Positions 23,943-34,847 of a stretch of 64,000 nucleotides of DNA are shown here, piece after piece (position 1 is the first letter of the stretch; the number at the start of each line of letters is the position of its first letter). Both the position numbers and the translations under genes were made by a program. The notes under the pieces were generated by a model, which worked only from the letters and a program-made list of their open reading frames with translations, had not been told where the DNA came from and did no database searches. Origin of the DNA: Rahnella aquatilis CIP 78.65 = ATCC 33071 (GTDB lineage: Bacteria; Pseudomonadota; Gammaproteobacteria; Enterobacterales; Enterobacteriaceae); assembly GCF_000241955.1 (NCBI RefSeq), contig NC_016818.1:4092001-4156000 (forward strand). Direction: 5' to 3'.

Positions 23943-24255
23943 AATACACCTCATCTGTTGATTGAATAAACTTTAGCAGGGATAACGCCTGCACGACCAT
24001 CAGGGGGAAGATAATGAAAACTACATCATGATCAGTGATAACACATAAGTGGGAGAGATATGGAATATAAAATCATTAATAAACATCAATTCATATAACA
24101 TGTCGTCTTTTATAAAAATAAGAGGTTTTATATTCTTAATCTTTTTACTCTTAATACATTGCTGCAATGAGAATAAAATGTCATTTTTGGAACTGTCGCT
24201 ATTAAATAGCAATACCTTATCTGAATAAGCAAAGATGGGTTTTATGACAAAAAAA
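23943..24255. other. AT-rich intergenic segment inside the carB mini-island
   Basis: Contains the upstream region of the 350-aa gene and the candidate 42-aa lipoprotein ORF on the plus strand. An opposing 63-codon open frame on the minus strand starts only at TTG, has a poorly spaced ribosome site, and is probably spurious. Confidence 0.5.
24100..24228 (+). CDS. possible 42-aa lipoprotein-like ORF
   Basis: Begins MSSFIKIRGFIFLIFLLL and then IHCCNENK, which has the layout of a lipoprotein signal: charged N terminus, long hydrophobic core, cysteine. The mature part would be about 21 residues. It has no ribosome site of its own. A 12-codon ORF with a good site (GGGAGAG) ends one base before it (taa-c-atg), so translation could be coupled. 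AT-rich DNA makes hydrophobic frames likely by chance, so this is tentative. Confidence 0.3.
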   Translation: MSSFIKIRGFIFLIFLLLIHCCNENKMSFLELSLLNSNTLSE

Positions 24256-24277
24256 AGCCGCAGGCAAACCTGCGGCT
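24256..24277 (-). terminator. carB terminator
   Basis: 9-bp stem agccgcagg / cctgcggct with a caaa loop and a T-run on the minus strand. It is 23 bases after the carB stop. Confidence 0.8.
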
Positions 24278-24299
24278 GTACGGAAAAACGAGCAGATTA

Positions 24300-27200
24300 T
24301 TAGAGCTTAATCTTTGCGTGCATCTCCTGCACTGAAATCACCTGTTCAGTCGGGTCAGAAGACAATGCCATCGCTGTCGCGAAACCACCGTTCAGCGTGG
24401 TGTCGTAATGCACTTTGTATTGCAGTGCGCTGCGACGGATAAGCTTGGAGTCTTCAATCGCCTGACGGCCCGCCGTGGTGTTCACGATATACACATATTC
24501 GCCGTTCTTGATACGATCCTGAATATGCGGACGGCCTTCATGCACCTTGTTGACCAGACGCGGGTTAATCCCGGCTTCGCCCAGTACCACCGCTGTGCCG
24601 TGAGTCGCATCCAGCTCGAAACCGCGTTTAAGCAGTTTCGCGGCTAAATCCACCACGCGACCTTTGTCGCCTTCACGAACCGACAACAGTGCGCGACCGG
24701 CTTTCTTCATACCGGAATTGCTGCCCAGTTGCGCTTTGGCAAAGGCTTCGGCAAAGGTACGCCCAACGCCCATCACTTCACCGGTAGAACGCATTTCCGG
24801 CCCCAGAATCGGGTCAACGCCAGGGAATTTATTGAACGGCAACACCACTTCTTTCACGGAATAGTAAGGCGGGATCACTTCTTCGGTGATGCCCTGCTGT
24901 GCCAGCGTCTGACCCGCCATCACACGCGCCGCCACTTTCGCCAGCGCCACGCCGGTCGCCTTGGAGACGAACGGTACGGTACGCGCAGCACGCGGGTTGA
25001 CTTCAATCAGGTAGACTTCGTTGTTCTTCACGGCGAACTGGACGTTCATCAGACCGCGAACGCTCAGCTCGAAGGCCAGTTTCTCAACCTGCTGACGCAT
25101 CACATCCTGAATTTCCTGACTCAGCGTGTAGCACGGCAATGAACATGCGGAGTCACCGGAGTGAACGCCAGCCTGTTCAATGTGCTCCATGATGCCGCCA
25201 ATCAGTACGCGCTCGCCGTCGCAGATAGCATCAACGTCAACTTCTACAGCGTCGTCAAGGAAGCGGTCCAGCAGCACCGGTGCGTCGTTCGACACACTGA
25301 CGGCATTCTGGAAGTAACGACGCAGGTCGATTTCGTCGTAAACGATTTCCATCGCACGGCCGCCCAGCACATAAGAAGGACGCACCACCAGCGGATAACC
25401 GATACCCGCGGCTTTTTCGACAGCCTGTTCGATCGTCGCGACCGTGGCGTTTGCCGGTTGTTTCAGGCCCAGACGGTTAACCGCCTGCTGGAAACGTTCA
25501 CGATCTTCGGCGCGGTCAATCGCATCCGGGCTGGTGCCGATAATCGGCACGCCAGCGGCTTCCAGTTCACGCGCCAGTTTCAGCGGAGTCTGGCCGCCGT
25601 ACTGAACAATCACGCCTTTCGGCTGTTCGATGCGCACGATTTCCAGCACGTCTTCCAGCGTCACGGATTCAAAGTACAGACGGTCGGAAGTGTCGTAGTC
25701 GGTAGAGACAGTTTCCGGGTTACAGTTAACCATGATGGTTTCGTAACCGTCTTCACGCAGCGCCAGTGAGGCGTGTACGCAGCAATAATCGAACTCGATA
25801 CCCTGACCGATACGGTTTGGACCGCCGCCCAGCACCATGATTTTTGGCTTGTCGTTGGTCGGGTTGGATTCGCACTCTTCTTCATATGTCGAATACATGT
25901 AGGCGGTATCGGTTGAGAATTCCGCCGCACAGGTATCCACACGTTTGTAGACCGGATGCAGATTGTATTTGTGGCGCAGTTTGCGCACTTCGCTTTCTGA
26001 AACGCCGACCAGTTTAGCCAGACGCAGATCCGCAAAGCCTTTGCGTTTGAGCATGCGCAGATAGTCATGGGTCAGAATGTTGAAGCCACCTTCGGCCACT
26101 TCATTTTCCAGTTTCACCAGTTCTTCAATCTGCACCAGGAACCAGCGGTCCACGTTGGTCAGATTGAAGATACCATCAACGGACATCCCGGCACGGAAGG
26201 CATCAGCGATATACCAGATACGCTCGGCACCGGCTTCTTTCAGTTCACGACGGATTTTGGTCAGCGCTTCCGGGTCGTCCAGGCTCACTTTCGGGTCGAA
26301 ACCGCTTGCGCCAACTTCCAGACCGCGTAAGGCTTTTTGCAGAGATTCCTGCTGTGTACGGCCAATCGCCATCACTTCACCGACAGATTTCATCTGTGTA
26401 GTCAGACGGTCATTGGCACCGGCAAATTTCTCGAAGTTGAAGCGAGGGATTTTAGTCACAACGTAGTCGATGGACGGTTCGAACGACGCCGGGGTTTTGC
26501 CGCCGGTGATGTCGTTCATCAGCTCATCGAGGGTGTAACCCACCGCCAGTTTAGCCGCCACTTTGGCAATCGGGAAACCGGTCGCTTTGGAGGCCAGCGC
26601 AGAAGAACGGGATACGCGCGGGTTCATTTCGATAACAATCAGACGGCCATTTTTCGGGTTCACCGAGAACTGTACGTTTGAACCACCGGTTTCTACGCCG
26701 ATTTCACGCAGTACCGCCATCGAGGCGTTACGCATGATTTGGTATTCTTTGTCGGTCAGGGTCTGCGCCGGGGCGACAGTGATGGAGTCACCGGTGTGGA
26801 TACCCATCGCATCGAAGTTTTCAATAGAGCAGACGATGATGCAGTTGTCGTTTTTATCACGCACCACTTCCATCTCGTACTCTTTCCAGCCAATCAGCGA
26901 CTCATCAATCAGCAGCTCTTTGGTCGGTGAAAGATCCAGTCCGCGTTCGCAAATCTCTTCGAACTCTTCACGGTTGTACGCAATACCGCCACCGGTGCCG
27001 CCCATGGTAAAGGAAGGACGGATAATGCACGGGAAGCCAACGTCAGCGGCAACTGCCAGCGCTTCTTCCATGGTGTGTGCAATGCCGGAACGTGCGGTGT
27101 CGAGGCCAATTTTCTTCATCGCCACATCGAAACGGCGACGGTCTTCAGCTTTATCAATAGCATCTGCGGTCGCGCCAATCATGGTCACACCGAACTCTTC

Positions 27201-27524
27201 CAGCACGCCCTGACGTTCCAGTTCCAGCGCACAGTTCAGTGCAGTCTGGCCGCCCATGGTTGGCAGCACGGCATCCGGACGTTCTTTTTCGATAATCTTG
27301 CGCACCACTTCCCAGTGGATTGGCTCGATATAGGTCGCGTCCGCCATTTCAGGGTCAGTCATGATGGTGGCCGGGTTGGAGTTCACCAGAATGACGCGGT
27401 AACCCTCTTCACGCAGCGCTTTACACGCCTGTGCGCCGGAATAGTCAAATTCACAAGCCTGGCCGATAACAATCGGACCGGCGCCCAGAATCAGGATGCT
27501 TTTTATGTCTGTACGTTTTGGCAT
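24300..27524 (-). CDS. carB: carbamoyl-phosphate synthase large subunit
   Basis: Makes carbamoyl phosphate from bicarbonate, ATP and glutamine-derived ammonia for arginine and pyrimidine synthesis. It is 1074 aa (E. coli 1073). Two homologous ATP-grasp halves are visible, each opening with a nucleotide-binding segment: [19 protein letters not shown] near residue 12 and [18 protein letters not shown] near 560. The C-terminal allosteric MGS-like domain binds UMP/ornithine. It is 16 bases downstream of carA in one operon. Its last codons are part of the 29-base repeat described separately, so its 3' end may have been replaced by an integrating segment. Confidence 0.98.
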   Translation of the reverse strand: MPKRTDIKSILILGAGPIVIGQACEFDYSGAQACKALREEGYRVILVNSNPATIMTDPEMADATYIEPIHWEVVRKIIEKERPDAVLPTMGGQTALNCALELERQGVLEEFGVTMIGATADAIDKAEDRRRFDVAMKKIGLDTARSGIAHTMEEALAVAADVGFPCIIRPSFTMGGTGGGIAYNREEFEEICERGLDLSPTKELLIDESLIGWKEYEMEVVRDKNDNCIIVCSIENFDAMGIHTGDSITVAPAQTLTDKEYQIMRNASMAVLREIGVETGGSNVQFSVNPKNGRLIVIEMNPRVSRSSALASKATGFPIAKVAAKLAVGYTLDELMNDITGGKTPASFEPSIDYVVTKIPRFNFEKFAGANDRLTTQMKSVGEVMAIGRTQQESLQKALRGLEVGASGFDPKVSLDDPEALTKIRRELKEAGAERIWYIADAFRAGMSVDGIFNLTNVDRWFLVQIEELVKLENEVAEGGFNILTHDYLRMLKRKGFADLRLAKLVGVSESEVRKLRHKYNLHPVYKRVDTCAAEFSTDTAYMYSTYEEECESNPTNDKPKIMVLGGGPNRIGQGIEFDYCCVHASLALREDGYETIMVNCNPETVSTDYDTSDRLYFESVTLEDVLEIVRIEQPKGVIVQYGGQTPLKLARELEAAGVPIIGTSPDAIDRAEDRERFQQAVNRLGLKQPANATVATIEQAVEKAAGIGYPLVVRPSYVLGGRAMEIVYDEIDLRRYFQNAVSVSNDAPVLLDRFLDDAVEVDVDAICDGERVLIGGIMEHIEQAGVHSGDSACSLPCYTLSQEIQDVMRQQVEKLAFELSVRGLMNVQFAVKNNEVYLIEVNPRAARTVPFVSKATGVALAKVAARVMAGQTLAQQGITEEVIPPYYSVKEVVLPFNKFPGVDPILGPEMRSTGEVMGVGRTFAEAFAKAQLGSNSGMKKAGRALLSVREGDKGRVVDLAAKLLKRGFELDATHGTAVVLGEAGINPRLVNKVHEGRPHIQDRIKNGEYVYIVNTTAGRQAIEDSKLIRRSALQYKVHYDTTLNGGFATAMALSSDPTEQVISVQEMHAKIKL
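24316..24344 (-). repeat. carB 3'-end repeat (att-like, proximal)
   Basis: The in-gene partner of 22825-22853 (28/29 identical). Encodes the end of CarB ([10 protein letters not shown]). Confidence 0.75.
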
Positions 27525-27540
27525 TTTTTATTCGCTCCTG

Positions 27541-28692
27541 TTATCTGGCGTTGTTTGTGCGAAAAGCTTCAATCAGTTCAATAAAGTGGTCAAACAGCGG
27601 CGCCGCATCGTGCGGGCCCGGGCTGGCTTCAGGGTGGCCCTGGAAGCTGAATGCCGCTTTATCGGTACGGTGGATACCCTGCACCGTATGGTCAAACAGT
27701 GATTTGTGTGTCACGCGCAGGTTGGCAGGCAGGTCAGATTCATCAACCGCAAAGCCGTGGTTCTGTGCGGTAATCATCACAATACCTTTATCGAGATCTT
27801 TTACCGGGTGGTTACCGCCATGGTGACCGAGTTTCATTTTCACCGTCTTCGCACCGCTGGCGAGTGCCAGTAACTGATGGCCGAGGCAGATGCCGAAGAC
27901 AGGAATGTCGGTTTCCAGGAAAGTTTTGATAGCCGCGATAGCGTAGTCGCAAGGCTCCGGGTCGCCCGGACCATTGGACAGGAAGATGCCGTCCGGATTC
28001 AGCTTCAGCACATCAGCCGCCGGGGTCTGCGCCGGAACGACCGTCAGACGGCAACCGCGATCGACCAGCATGCGCAGGATATTGCGTTTCGCGCCGTAGT
28101 CATAAGCCACCACGTGGAATGGCAGGTCTTCAGCTCTTTTTACTGCCGGCAATTCTTCTTCCAGCGTCCAGCTACCTTGTTGCCAGCTGTAAGATTCCGT
28201 GGTTGTCACTTCTTTCGCCAGATCCATGCCTTTCAGGCCGGGGAATGCTTTGGCTTTTTGCAGCGCCAGTTCAGCATCCGGTGAATCGCCCGCAATAATG
28301 CAGCCGTTCTGGGCGCCTTTTTCACGTAACAGACGGGTCAGCTTGCGGGTATCAATATCGGCGATGGCCACGATGTTGTTGCGCTTGAGGTAATCCGAAA
28401 GATTTTCTTCACTGCGGTAGTTGCTGGCAATCAGAGGTAAATCGCGAATGACCAGACCTTGAGCGTGTACTGCGGAGGATTCTTCATCAGCGGCATTGGT
28501 GCCGACATTACCGATATGGGGATAAGTGAGAGTGACAATCTGGCGGGAATAGGAAGGATCAGTGAGGATTTCTTGATAACCGGTCATCGACGTATTGAAG
28601 ACCACTTCCCCCACTGCCGACCCTTCTGCCCCGATGGCCCGACCGTGGAATTGGGTTCCGTCTTCCAGAACCAATAGCGCTGACTTTATCAA
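27541..28692 (-). CDS. carA: carbamoyl-phosphate synthase small (glutaminase) subunit, TTG start
   Basis: Class I glutamine amidotransferase that feeds ammonia to CarB. It is 383 aa (E. coli 382). The start is a TTG at 28692 giving (M)[11 protein letters not shown], with GGAGGA placed just upstream. The in-frame TTG 4 codons earlier would sit on that ribosome site itself. E. coli carA also uses TTG. The catalytic Cys is in [12 protein letters not shown], with His/Glu partners in [10 protein letters not shown]. The operon is carA-carB. Control elements upstream are listed separately. Confidence 0.97.
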   Translation of the reverse strand: MIKSALLVLEDGTQFHGRAIGAEGSAVGEVVFNTSMTGYQEILTDPSYSRQIVTLTYPHIGNVGTNAADEESSAVHAQGLVIRDLPLIASNYRSEENLSDYLKRNNIVAIADIDTRKLTRLLREKGAQNGCIIAGDSPDAELALQKAKAFPGLKGMDLAKEVTTTESYSWQQGSWTLEEELPAVKRAEDLPFHVVAYDYGAKRNILRMLVDRGCRLTVVPAQTPAADVLKLNPDGIFLSNGPGDPEPCDYAIAAIKTFLETDIPVFGICLGHQLLALASGAKTVKMKLGHHGGNHPVKDLDKGIVMITAQNHGFAVDESDLPANLRVTHKSLFDHTVQGIHRTDKAAFSFQGHPEASPGPHDAAPLFDHFIELIEAFRTNNAR

Positions 28693-28722
28693 AGCATCCT
28701 CCAAGAATAATAAATCACAATA

Positions 28723-28740
28723 TCTGCATATTAATTCAGA
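28723..28740 (-). promoter_or_regulatory. ARG box (ArgR operator) upstream of carA
   Basis: On the minus strand TCTGAATTAATATGCAGA fits the 18-bp ArgR box and matches the E. coli carAB P2 operator as I recall it. A second, degenerate box overlaps the sequence towards the ribosome site. Expected effect: arginine repression of the proximal promoter P2. Confidence 0.7.
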
Positions 28741-28801
28741 TAACCCGATCTAAATCAATGCAAAAATCGCTCCCGAAGCCAATTTTTGGCAAATTGCGCG
28801 C

Positions 28802-28830
28802 ATTCTAATGATGGCGGCCCGGTTTGTCTA
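28802..28830 (-). promoter_or_regulatory. carAB promoter P1 candidate
   Basis: On the minus strand -35 TAGACA (28830-28825), a 17-base spacer and -10 TAGAAT (28807-28802). The position agrees with the pyrimidine-controlled distal promoter P1 of enterobacterial carAB. Confidence 0.6.
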
Positions 28831-28918
28831 CCCAAAGGCGCCAATATTTCTCTGTTTTTCGCACAACTCAGTGAAAAGAGGCTCTCACTGCCATAAAAGC
28901 ATAGCCTAAGTAAGTATA

Positions 28919-28932
28919 GTAACCGTTTGCGG
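28919..28932 (-). promoter_or_regulatory. possible PurR box upstream of carAB P1
   Basis: CCGCAAACGGTTAC on the minus strand resembles the PurR consensus ACGCAAACGTTTTCGT. It lies about 125-140 bases upstream of the inferred P1 start, close to where PurR acts in E. coli carAB. The remaining sequence between carA and dapB (28933-29097) shows no convincing gene. Confidence 0.4.
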
Positions 28933-29097
28933 AAGAGGATGTCTGGAAAATGATGAAGAAAGAAGGATTATTACAGGAAGGGATAGCTGATGCGTTCAAA
29001 AAACAAACAACACATGCTATGTAAATAGAGAAAATGACCTAAAAAAGGCGCTATTTAATTAAAACCAACTCAAGTCGGTATTTTCAAATAAAAAGAG

Positions 29098-29121
29098 AAG
29101 GGCAATCAAGGAACTGCCCTT
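29098..29121 (-). terminator. dapB terminator
   Basis: 7-bp stem aagggca / tgccctt followed by T-rich sequence on the minus strand, 50 bases beyond the dapB stop. Confidence 0.6.
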
Positions 29122-29170
29122 TTATCAAAAGATTATGACTAAAACAACCACATCACATCTAAACCATTTA

Positions 29171-30681
<1,511 letters not shown>

Positions 30682-31827
30682 ATGAAATTCAAACTGAACA
30701 ATGTCACGCAAGTGGCCACTGCTGGCCTTTTATTTGGCTTAGCTTCCTTTGCCGCACACGCAGAAATCACCCTGATTAAACAAGATCCACAGCCGAACGA
30801 TCCGCTGAGCCGCCTGAACTTCCAGGTCGGGGGCAGTATTCGTCCACAGTTCCAGTTCCAGAACGGGGTGAAAAACTACAAGACCAATGGTTTTGATGGC
30901 GGTACACGTTTCCGTTTTTCTGCTGATTATTATCTGTTTGATGACATCAGCTGGATTAACTACTACGAATTGGGTGTGAATATTCCTGCCCTGACTGGCT
31001 GGGATAATCATCACGCGGATGGCGCGCATAACACCAGTCGCCGTATGCTCTATACCGGCCTTAAAAGCAAAACTTACGGCCAGCTGACCTTCGGTCAGCA
31101 AAACAGCGTCTATTACGATGTGGTCGGTGCGAAAACCGATATCTGGGACTACGATATGCTCGCTCAGGCACCCGGCAATGGTGTTAACGGCGACTACGAT
31201 GGTTCTTACCGTTCCCGTAAAATGCTGAAATACAAAAATACCTTCGGCGATGCGGATATCTATGCTTCTTATCTGTTCGAAGACAGCGAACTGCTGACCG
31301 GCAAAAATGGCCTGCGTTATAAACGTAACGGCGGCGGTTCTGTCGGTGTCGATTACCACATCACCAAAGATCTGACATGGGGTACTGCCTACAATTACAC
31401 CGATGCAGAAATGAGAAATCCGGGCGACAACACCTCTAAAGATTACAACCAGAGCATTGTCGGTACTGCGCTGAGCTGGAAACCAGGCAACTGGACAGCA
31501 TCCTTCGGTGGCGGTTACTACCATGACTTCCTGACCACTGGCGTGAAAACTGAAGACCGCTTCTTTGCAGGCGATGCGTACGGTCTGGAATACTTCCTGG
31601 GTTATGCTTTCCCTATCAATCAGCTGGCGGTTAAAACTATTCAGCCGTACTTTATGGGCGACCGTCTGACCTATGTGACCGGCCGTAATTACCAGCGTAT
31701 TGATAACGGTCTGGGTGTTTCCTTCCAGCTCGATTACGGCTTCCGTGTGGATTACGAACACGTGTTCACGTCCTCTACCGATAACCTCGGCGATATGAAC
31801 CTGATCCGTCTGCGTTACGACTTCTAA
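30682..31827 (+). CDS. outer-membrane porin
   Basis: 381 aa precursor. The signal peptide MKFKLNNVTQVATAGLLF... is cleaved after AAHA (residue 27). The rest shows alternating beta-strand patterning, the loop-rich composition of trimeric porins, and the C-terminal aromatic LRYDF needed for Bam insertion. The ATG at 30682 is chosen because AGGGA precedes it and the signal peptide begins there; the open frame extends 15 codons upstream. It resembles Gram-negative general/sugar porins, not OmpC/OmpF closely. The neighbouring lactonase-type gene suggests uptake of a sugar or sugar acid (inference). Confidence 0.88.
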   Translation: MKFKLNNVTQVATAGLLFGLASFAAHAEITLIKQDPQPNDPLSRLNFQVGGSIRPQFQFQNGVKNYKTNGFDGGTRFRFSADYYLFDDISWINYYELGVNIPALTGWDNHHADGAHNTSRRMLYTGLKSKTYGQLTFGQQNSVYYDVVGAKTDIWDYDMLAQAPGNGVNGDYDGSYRSRKMLKYKNTFGDADIYASYLFEDSELLTGKNGLRYKRNGGGSVGVDYHITKDLTWGTAYNYTDAEMRNPGDNTSKDYNQSIVGTALSWKPGNWTASFGGGYYHDFLTTGVKTEDRFFAGDAYGLEYFLGYAFPINQLAVKTIQPYFMGDRLTYVTGRNYQRIDNGLGVSFQLDYGFRVDYEHVFTSSTDNLGDMNLIRLRYDF

Positions 31828-31848
31828 GCCTTAACGACTGAACTTTTG

Positions 31849-31890
31849 GGGCCAGCTTTACGTCTTATTGACGGGCTGGCCCTTTCTTTT
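31849..31890 (+). terminator. porin gene terminator
   Basis: Stem gggccagc (31849-31856) / gctggccc (31875-31882) followed by tttctttt. Confidence 0.6.
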
Positions 31891-31988
31891 TACACCCTTT
31901 CATCTATCCCCCGCGGCCAAAGCCAGACTAGACTGAATACAGACAGTCATTCGCCCTATCCATTTGTAACCTGCAGGAGATCTTTGCG

Positions 31989-32864
31989 ATGTCAGCATTT
32001 TTCCGGTCCGACATTACTGCCATTGGCGACTATCGAGCCGAATTGGGTGAAACGCCCGTCTGGTGCCAGCGTACACAATCTTTGCTTTGGGTCGATATTC
32101 TGGCTCAGCGTGTTCTGCGTTACTGGCCCGATAGCGGGCAAACCGAAATTCATCAACTCCCCGCCCTGACCAGCGCCGTGTTGCTGACCGAAAAGAGAAA
32201 TCAGTTTTTGCTGGTTTCCGTCGACGGGATCCACCTTTACGATTACGGACAGAAAACCCGCCAGAAGCTTTGTGATTATCCCGGCGCAGAAGGCACGCGT
32301 CCGAATGAAGCGGCCATCGCCCCCGATGGCTCACTGTGGTTTGGCACGCTGGATATAAAGGAAGAAAAGGATAACGGCGAATGGTTCCGCTATGAAGCGG
32401 ACACAGAAAAGCCGGAGATGATGCTCGATAAGGTCGGGTGTACCAATACTCTGGTCTGGTACGAAGGCAAAGTCTGGTTTGCCGACAGCAAGAAGAAACG
32501 CTTCTTCTCCGCCAATGCCCGCCGGATCAATCCGCTGAAAATATCCTGTTTTTCTTCGGGCGATAAGATCCCCGATGGCTCTGCACTGGCACAAAATGGC
32601 TGGTTAATCACCGCCTGCTGGGGCTCGAAATGTTTGCTCCGTCAGCAGATCAATCAGGGTGAATTACTGACGCTGGATACGCAGCCAGTTCCGGTCACAC
32701 AACCCAGTTGTTGCACGTTTGGCGGCCCGGACATGACTGAACTGTTTATCACTTCCGCGCGTAAAAACCTGGACGCACCGCATGCGCTGGAAGGCGCGTT
32801 ACTGCATGTGGAAACGACCACGGTTGGCTCGCCGCAAAATTTATTCAAACTCCCGGCTCATTGA
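31989..32864 (+). CDS. SMP-30/gluconolactonase/LRE-family protein
   Basis: 291 aa six-bladed beta-propeller of the SMP-30/regucalcin family; members hydrolyse sugar lactones with a divalent metal. Metal-site landmarks are visible: Glu in LGETPVW near residue 20, Asn in GTRPNEAAIAPDGSLWFGT around 103-120, and Asp in KIPDGSALA around 197. The usual Asn of CTNTLVW is present. The ribosome site AGGAGA precedes the ATG. The gene stands between the porin and ispH, where E. coli has rihC. The exact lactone cannot be predicted. Confidence 0.88.
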   Translation: MSAFFRSDITAIGDYRAELGETPVWCQRTQSLLWVDILAQRVLRYWPDSGQTEIHQLPALTSAVLLTEKRNQFLLVSVDGIHLYDYGQKTRQKLCDYPGAEGTRPNEAAIAPDGSLWFGTLDIKEEKDNGEWFRYEADTEKPEMMLDKVGCTNTLVWYEGKVWFADSKKKRFFSANARRINPLKISCFSSGDKIPDGSALAQNGWLITACWGSKCLLRQQINQGELLTLDTQPVPVTQPSCCTFGGPDMTELFITSARKNLDAPHALEGALLHVETTTVGSPQNLFKLPAH

Positions 32865-32887
32865 TGCCGCAAAAGTGCAGACATAAA

Positions 32888-32913
32888 AAAACCGGCCACA
32901 TTGAGCCGGTTTT
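32888..32913. terminator. bidirectional terminator between the SMP-30 gene and ispH
   Basis: 9-bp stem aaaaccggc (32888-32896) / gccggtttt (32905-32913), with A- and T-runs on both sides. Confidence 0.75.
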
Positions 32914-32930
32914 TCATTCAGGGCCTGCGC

Positions 32931-33884
32931 TCAGTCGATCTGACGCACATCAACACGCAGTTCTTTTGGCACTTCGAATACGATATTTTCCTCGCGCCCT
33001 TCGATATTGATCACATCAAGCCCGCCGAAAGTTTTCAGCTTGCTGATCACGTCCTGCACCAGAATATCCGGTGCAGATGCGCCTGCCGTCACGCCAATGC
33101 TTTTTGCATCTTTCAGCCAGCTTTCCTGAATATCTGCCGCAGAGTCGATCAGGTAAGAAGGTACGCCGACACGTTGCGCCAGTTCGGCCAGACGGTTGGA
33201 GTTTGACGAGTTCTTCGACCCCACCACCAGCACAACATCAGCCCCGTCAGCCAGCGTACGCACGGCTTCCTGACGGTTTGTTGTCGCATAGCAAATATCA
33301 TCTTTACGCGGCCCGATGATTTTCGGGAAACGTTCGCGCAGCGCATCAATCACTGCAGACGTATCATCAACCGACAGTGTGGTTTGCGTCATAAAACACA
33401 GGTTGTTTTCGTCTTTCACCTGCAATTTATAAACATCTTCAGGTGCCTCGACCAGATACATTCCCCCTTTCGGGTTGCTGTACTGACCCATGGTGCCTTC
33501 CACTTCCGGATGCCCGGCGTGACCAATCAAAATGGCTTCAGTGCCTTTACGGCTGGCACGGGCCACTTCCATATGCACTTTGGTCACCAGCGGACAGGTC
33601 GCGTCAAACAACATCGTCAGATCACGCGATTTCGCTTCCGCGCGCACCGCCTGAGAAACCCCGTGAGCGGAGAAAATCAGAATAGAACCATCAGGCACTT
33701 CACTGATTTGTTCGATAAAAACAGCACCGCGCTGACGCAGGCTGTCGACCACGTAGCGGTTGTGCACCACTTCATGGCGGACATAGATAGGTGCGCCATA
33801 AATTTCCAGCGCACGTTCTACAATACTGATTGCGCGGTCAACGCCTGCGCAAAATCCTCGCGGATTAGCCAGCAATATCTGCAT
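32931..33884 (-). CDS. ispH: 4-hydroxy-3-methylbut-2-enyl diphosphate reductase IspH
   Basis: Last step of the MEP isoprenoid pathway, producing IPP and DMAPP with a [4Fe-4S] cluster. It is 317 aa from [14 protein letters not shown]; the 13-codon upstream extension is fkpB sequence read in another frame. The cluster cysteines are in PRGFCAG (C12), FDATCPLV (near 96) and KDDICYAT (near 197). Its start overlaps the fkpB end by 20 bases, so translation is probably coupled. It is the last gene of ribF-ileS-lspA-fkpB-ispH. Confidence 0.97.
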   Translation of the reverse strand: MQILLANPRGFCAGVDRAISIVERALEIYGAPIYVRHEVVHNRYVVDSLRQRGAVFIEQISEVPDGSILIFSAHGVSQAVRAEAKSRDLTMLFDATCPLVTKVHMEVARASRKGTEAILIGHAGHPEVEGTMGQYSNPKGGMYLVEAPEDVYKLQVKDENNLCFMTQTTLSVDDTSAVIDALRERFPKIIGPRKDDICYATTNRQEAVRTLADGADVVLVVGSKNSSNSNRLAELAQRVGVPSYLIDSAADIQESWLKDAKSIGVTAGASAPDILVQDVISKLKTFGGLDVINIEGREENIVFEVPKELRVDVRQID

Positions 33885-34335
33885 GTTTCCCCTCAAGCTC
33901 CGGGTCAATGTCCAGCACTTCAATATCGAAATCGATATGTTGCCCTGCCAGCGGATGGTTGAAATCTACAGTGATTGAATCTTCTGTCACTTCACGGACG
34001 ACGCCCGGCATTTCGCTGCCATCACGACCGCTGAACAACATGATGGTGCCGACATCCGGCACCCCAGTTTCCTGAAAATCACGACGGGAGAAGAACTGAA
34101 CCAGATCCGGGCTTTTGCTGCCGAATGCCGATTCAGGGGCTAACGTGAATGCCCGTTTATCCCCGACGCTCAGCCCTAACAGCTGATTTTCCAGTGCGTC
34201 AGACAAGCTGCTGTCGCCAAGGCGAAACAGTGCAGGTTTGCCATTGGCGCGGGTTGATTCCGCCGTCGAGCCATCTTCCAGCTTCAACGTAAAATGCACC
34301 AGTACAGCGCTGTCGTGTTTCACCTGTTGAGACAT
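33865..34335 (-). CDS. fkpB: FKBP-type peptidyl-prolyl isomerase FkpB (SlpA)
   Basis: 156 aa (E. coli 149) cytoplasmic FKBP related to SlyD, with isomerase and chaperone activity. The N-terminal strand is [18 protein letters not shown]. The inserted flap and the [20 protein letters not shown]-terminal region are typical. It lacks the metal-binding tail of SlyD. It begins 5 bases after lspA and overlaps ispH by 20 bases. Confidence 0.95.
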   Translation of the reverse strand: MSQQVKHDSAVLVHFTLKLEDGSTAESTRANGKPALFRLGDSSLSDALENQLLGLSVGDKRAFTLAPESAFGSKSPDLVQFFSRRDFQETGVPDVGTIMLFSGRDGSEMPGVVREVTEDSITVDFNHPLAGQHIDFDIEVLDIDPELEGKHADIAG

Positions 34336-34340
34336 AAACC

Positions 34341-34847
34341 TTATCCTTTACTCTTTGTGGCTTCAGAGGGTTTTGCCAGAAAACCTTCCAGCACCACCAT
34401 GGCTGCGCCGACACAGATAAAGCTGTCAGCCAGATTGAACGTCGCAAAATGCCAGTTACCGACATAAAAATCGATAAAATCGACCACAAAACCGTGATAC
34501 AGGCGATCAAACAAGTTGCCCAGCGCCCCGCCGATAATCATCGCAAAAGCGATATTGTTCAGCTTTTGCTTCGCGCTGCCGCGATACATCAGCACGACCA
34601 GCGCCACGACGATCACCAGCGCGATTAACGCGAAGAACCAGCGCTGCCAGCCGCCTTTGTCTGCCAGGAAACTGAACGCAGCACCGTGGTTCTGGGCATA
34701 GAACAGATTTAAATACGGGATCAAAGGCATGGATTCACCAAGCTGGAAGTTTCCCATAATGAGAAACTTACTGCCCAGATCCACGATAATGACCACGACC
34801 GCCAGCCAGAGCCAGCGGAGTCCGGTGGAACAAATCGATTTACTCAT
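34341..34847 (-). CDS. lspA: lipoprotein signal peptidase LspA
   Basis: Inner-membrane aspartic protease that removes the signal peptide from prolipoproteins. It is 168 aa (E. coli 164) with four hydrophobic segments. The two catalytic aspartates lie in [13 protein letters not shown] and FVVDFIDFY. The start ATG shares one base with the ileS stop (TAATG). Confidence 0.97.
   Translation of the reverse strand: MSKSICSTGLRWLWLAVVVIIVDLGSKFLIMGNFQLGESMPLIPYLNLFYAQNHGAAFSFLADKGGWQRWFFALIALVIVVALVVLMYRGSAKQKLNNIAFAMIIGGALGNLFDRLYHGFVVDFIDFYVGNWHFATFNLADSFICVGAAMVVLEGFLAKPSEATKSKG

Noticed and set aside
24021..24212. 63-codon minus-strand frame in the mini-island
   Set aside because: Starts only at TTG with a mis-spaced ribosome site, in very AT-rich DNA, and overlaps the better lipoprotein-like ORF.
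28950..29024. 24-codon plus-strand ORF (begins MMKKEGLL) upstream of carA
   Set aside because: Short, within AT-rich regulatory DNA, and expected by chance; nothing recognisable.
30739..31761. 340-codon frame antisense to the porin gene
   Set aside because: Shadow frame of a complete secreted protein gene with signal peptide and C-terminal aromatic.
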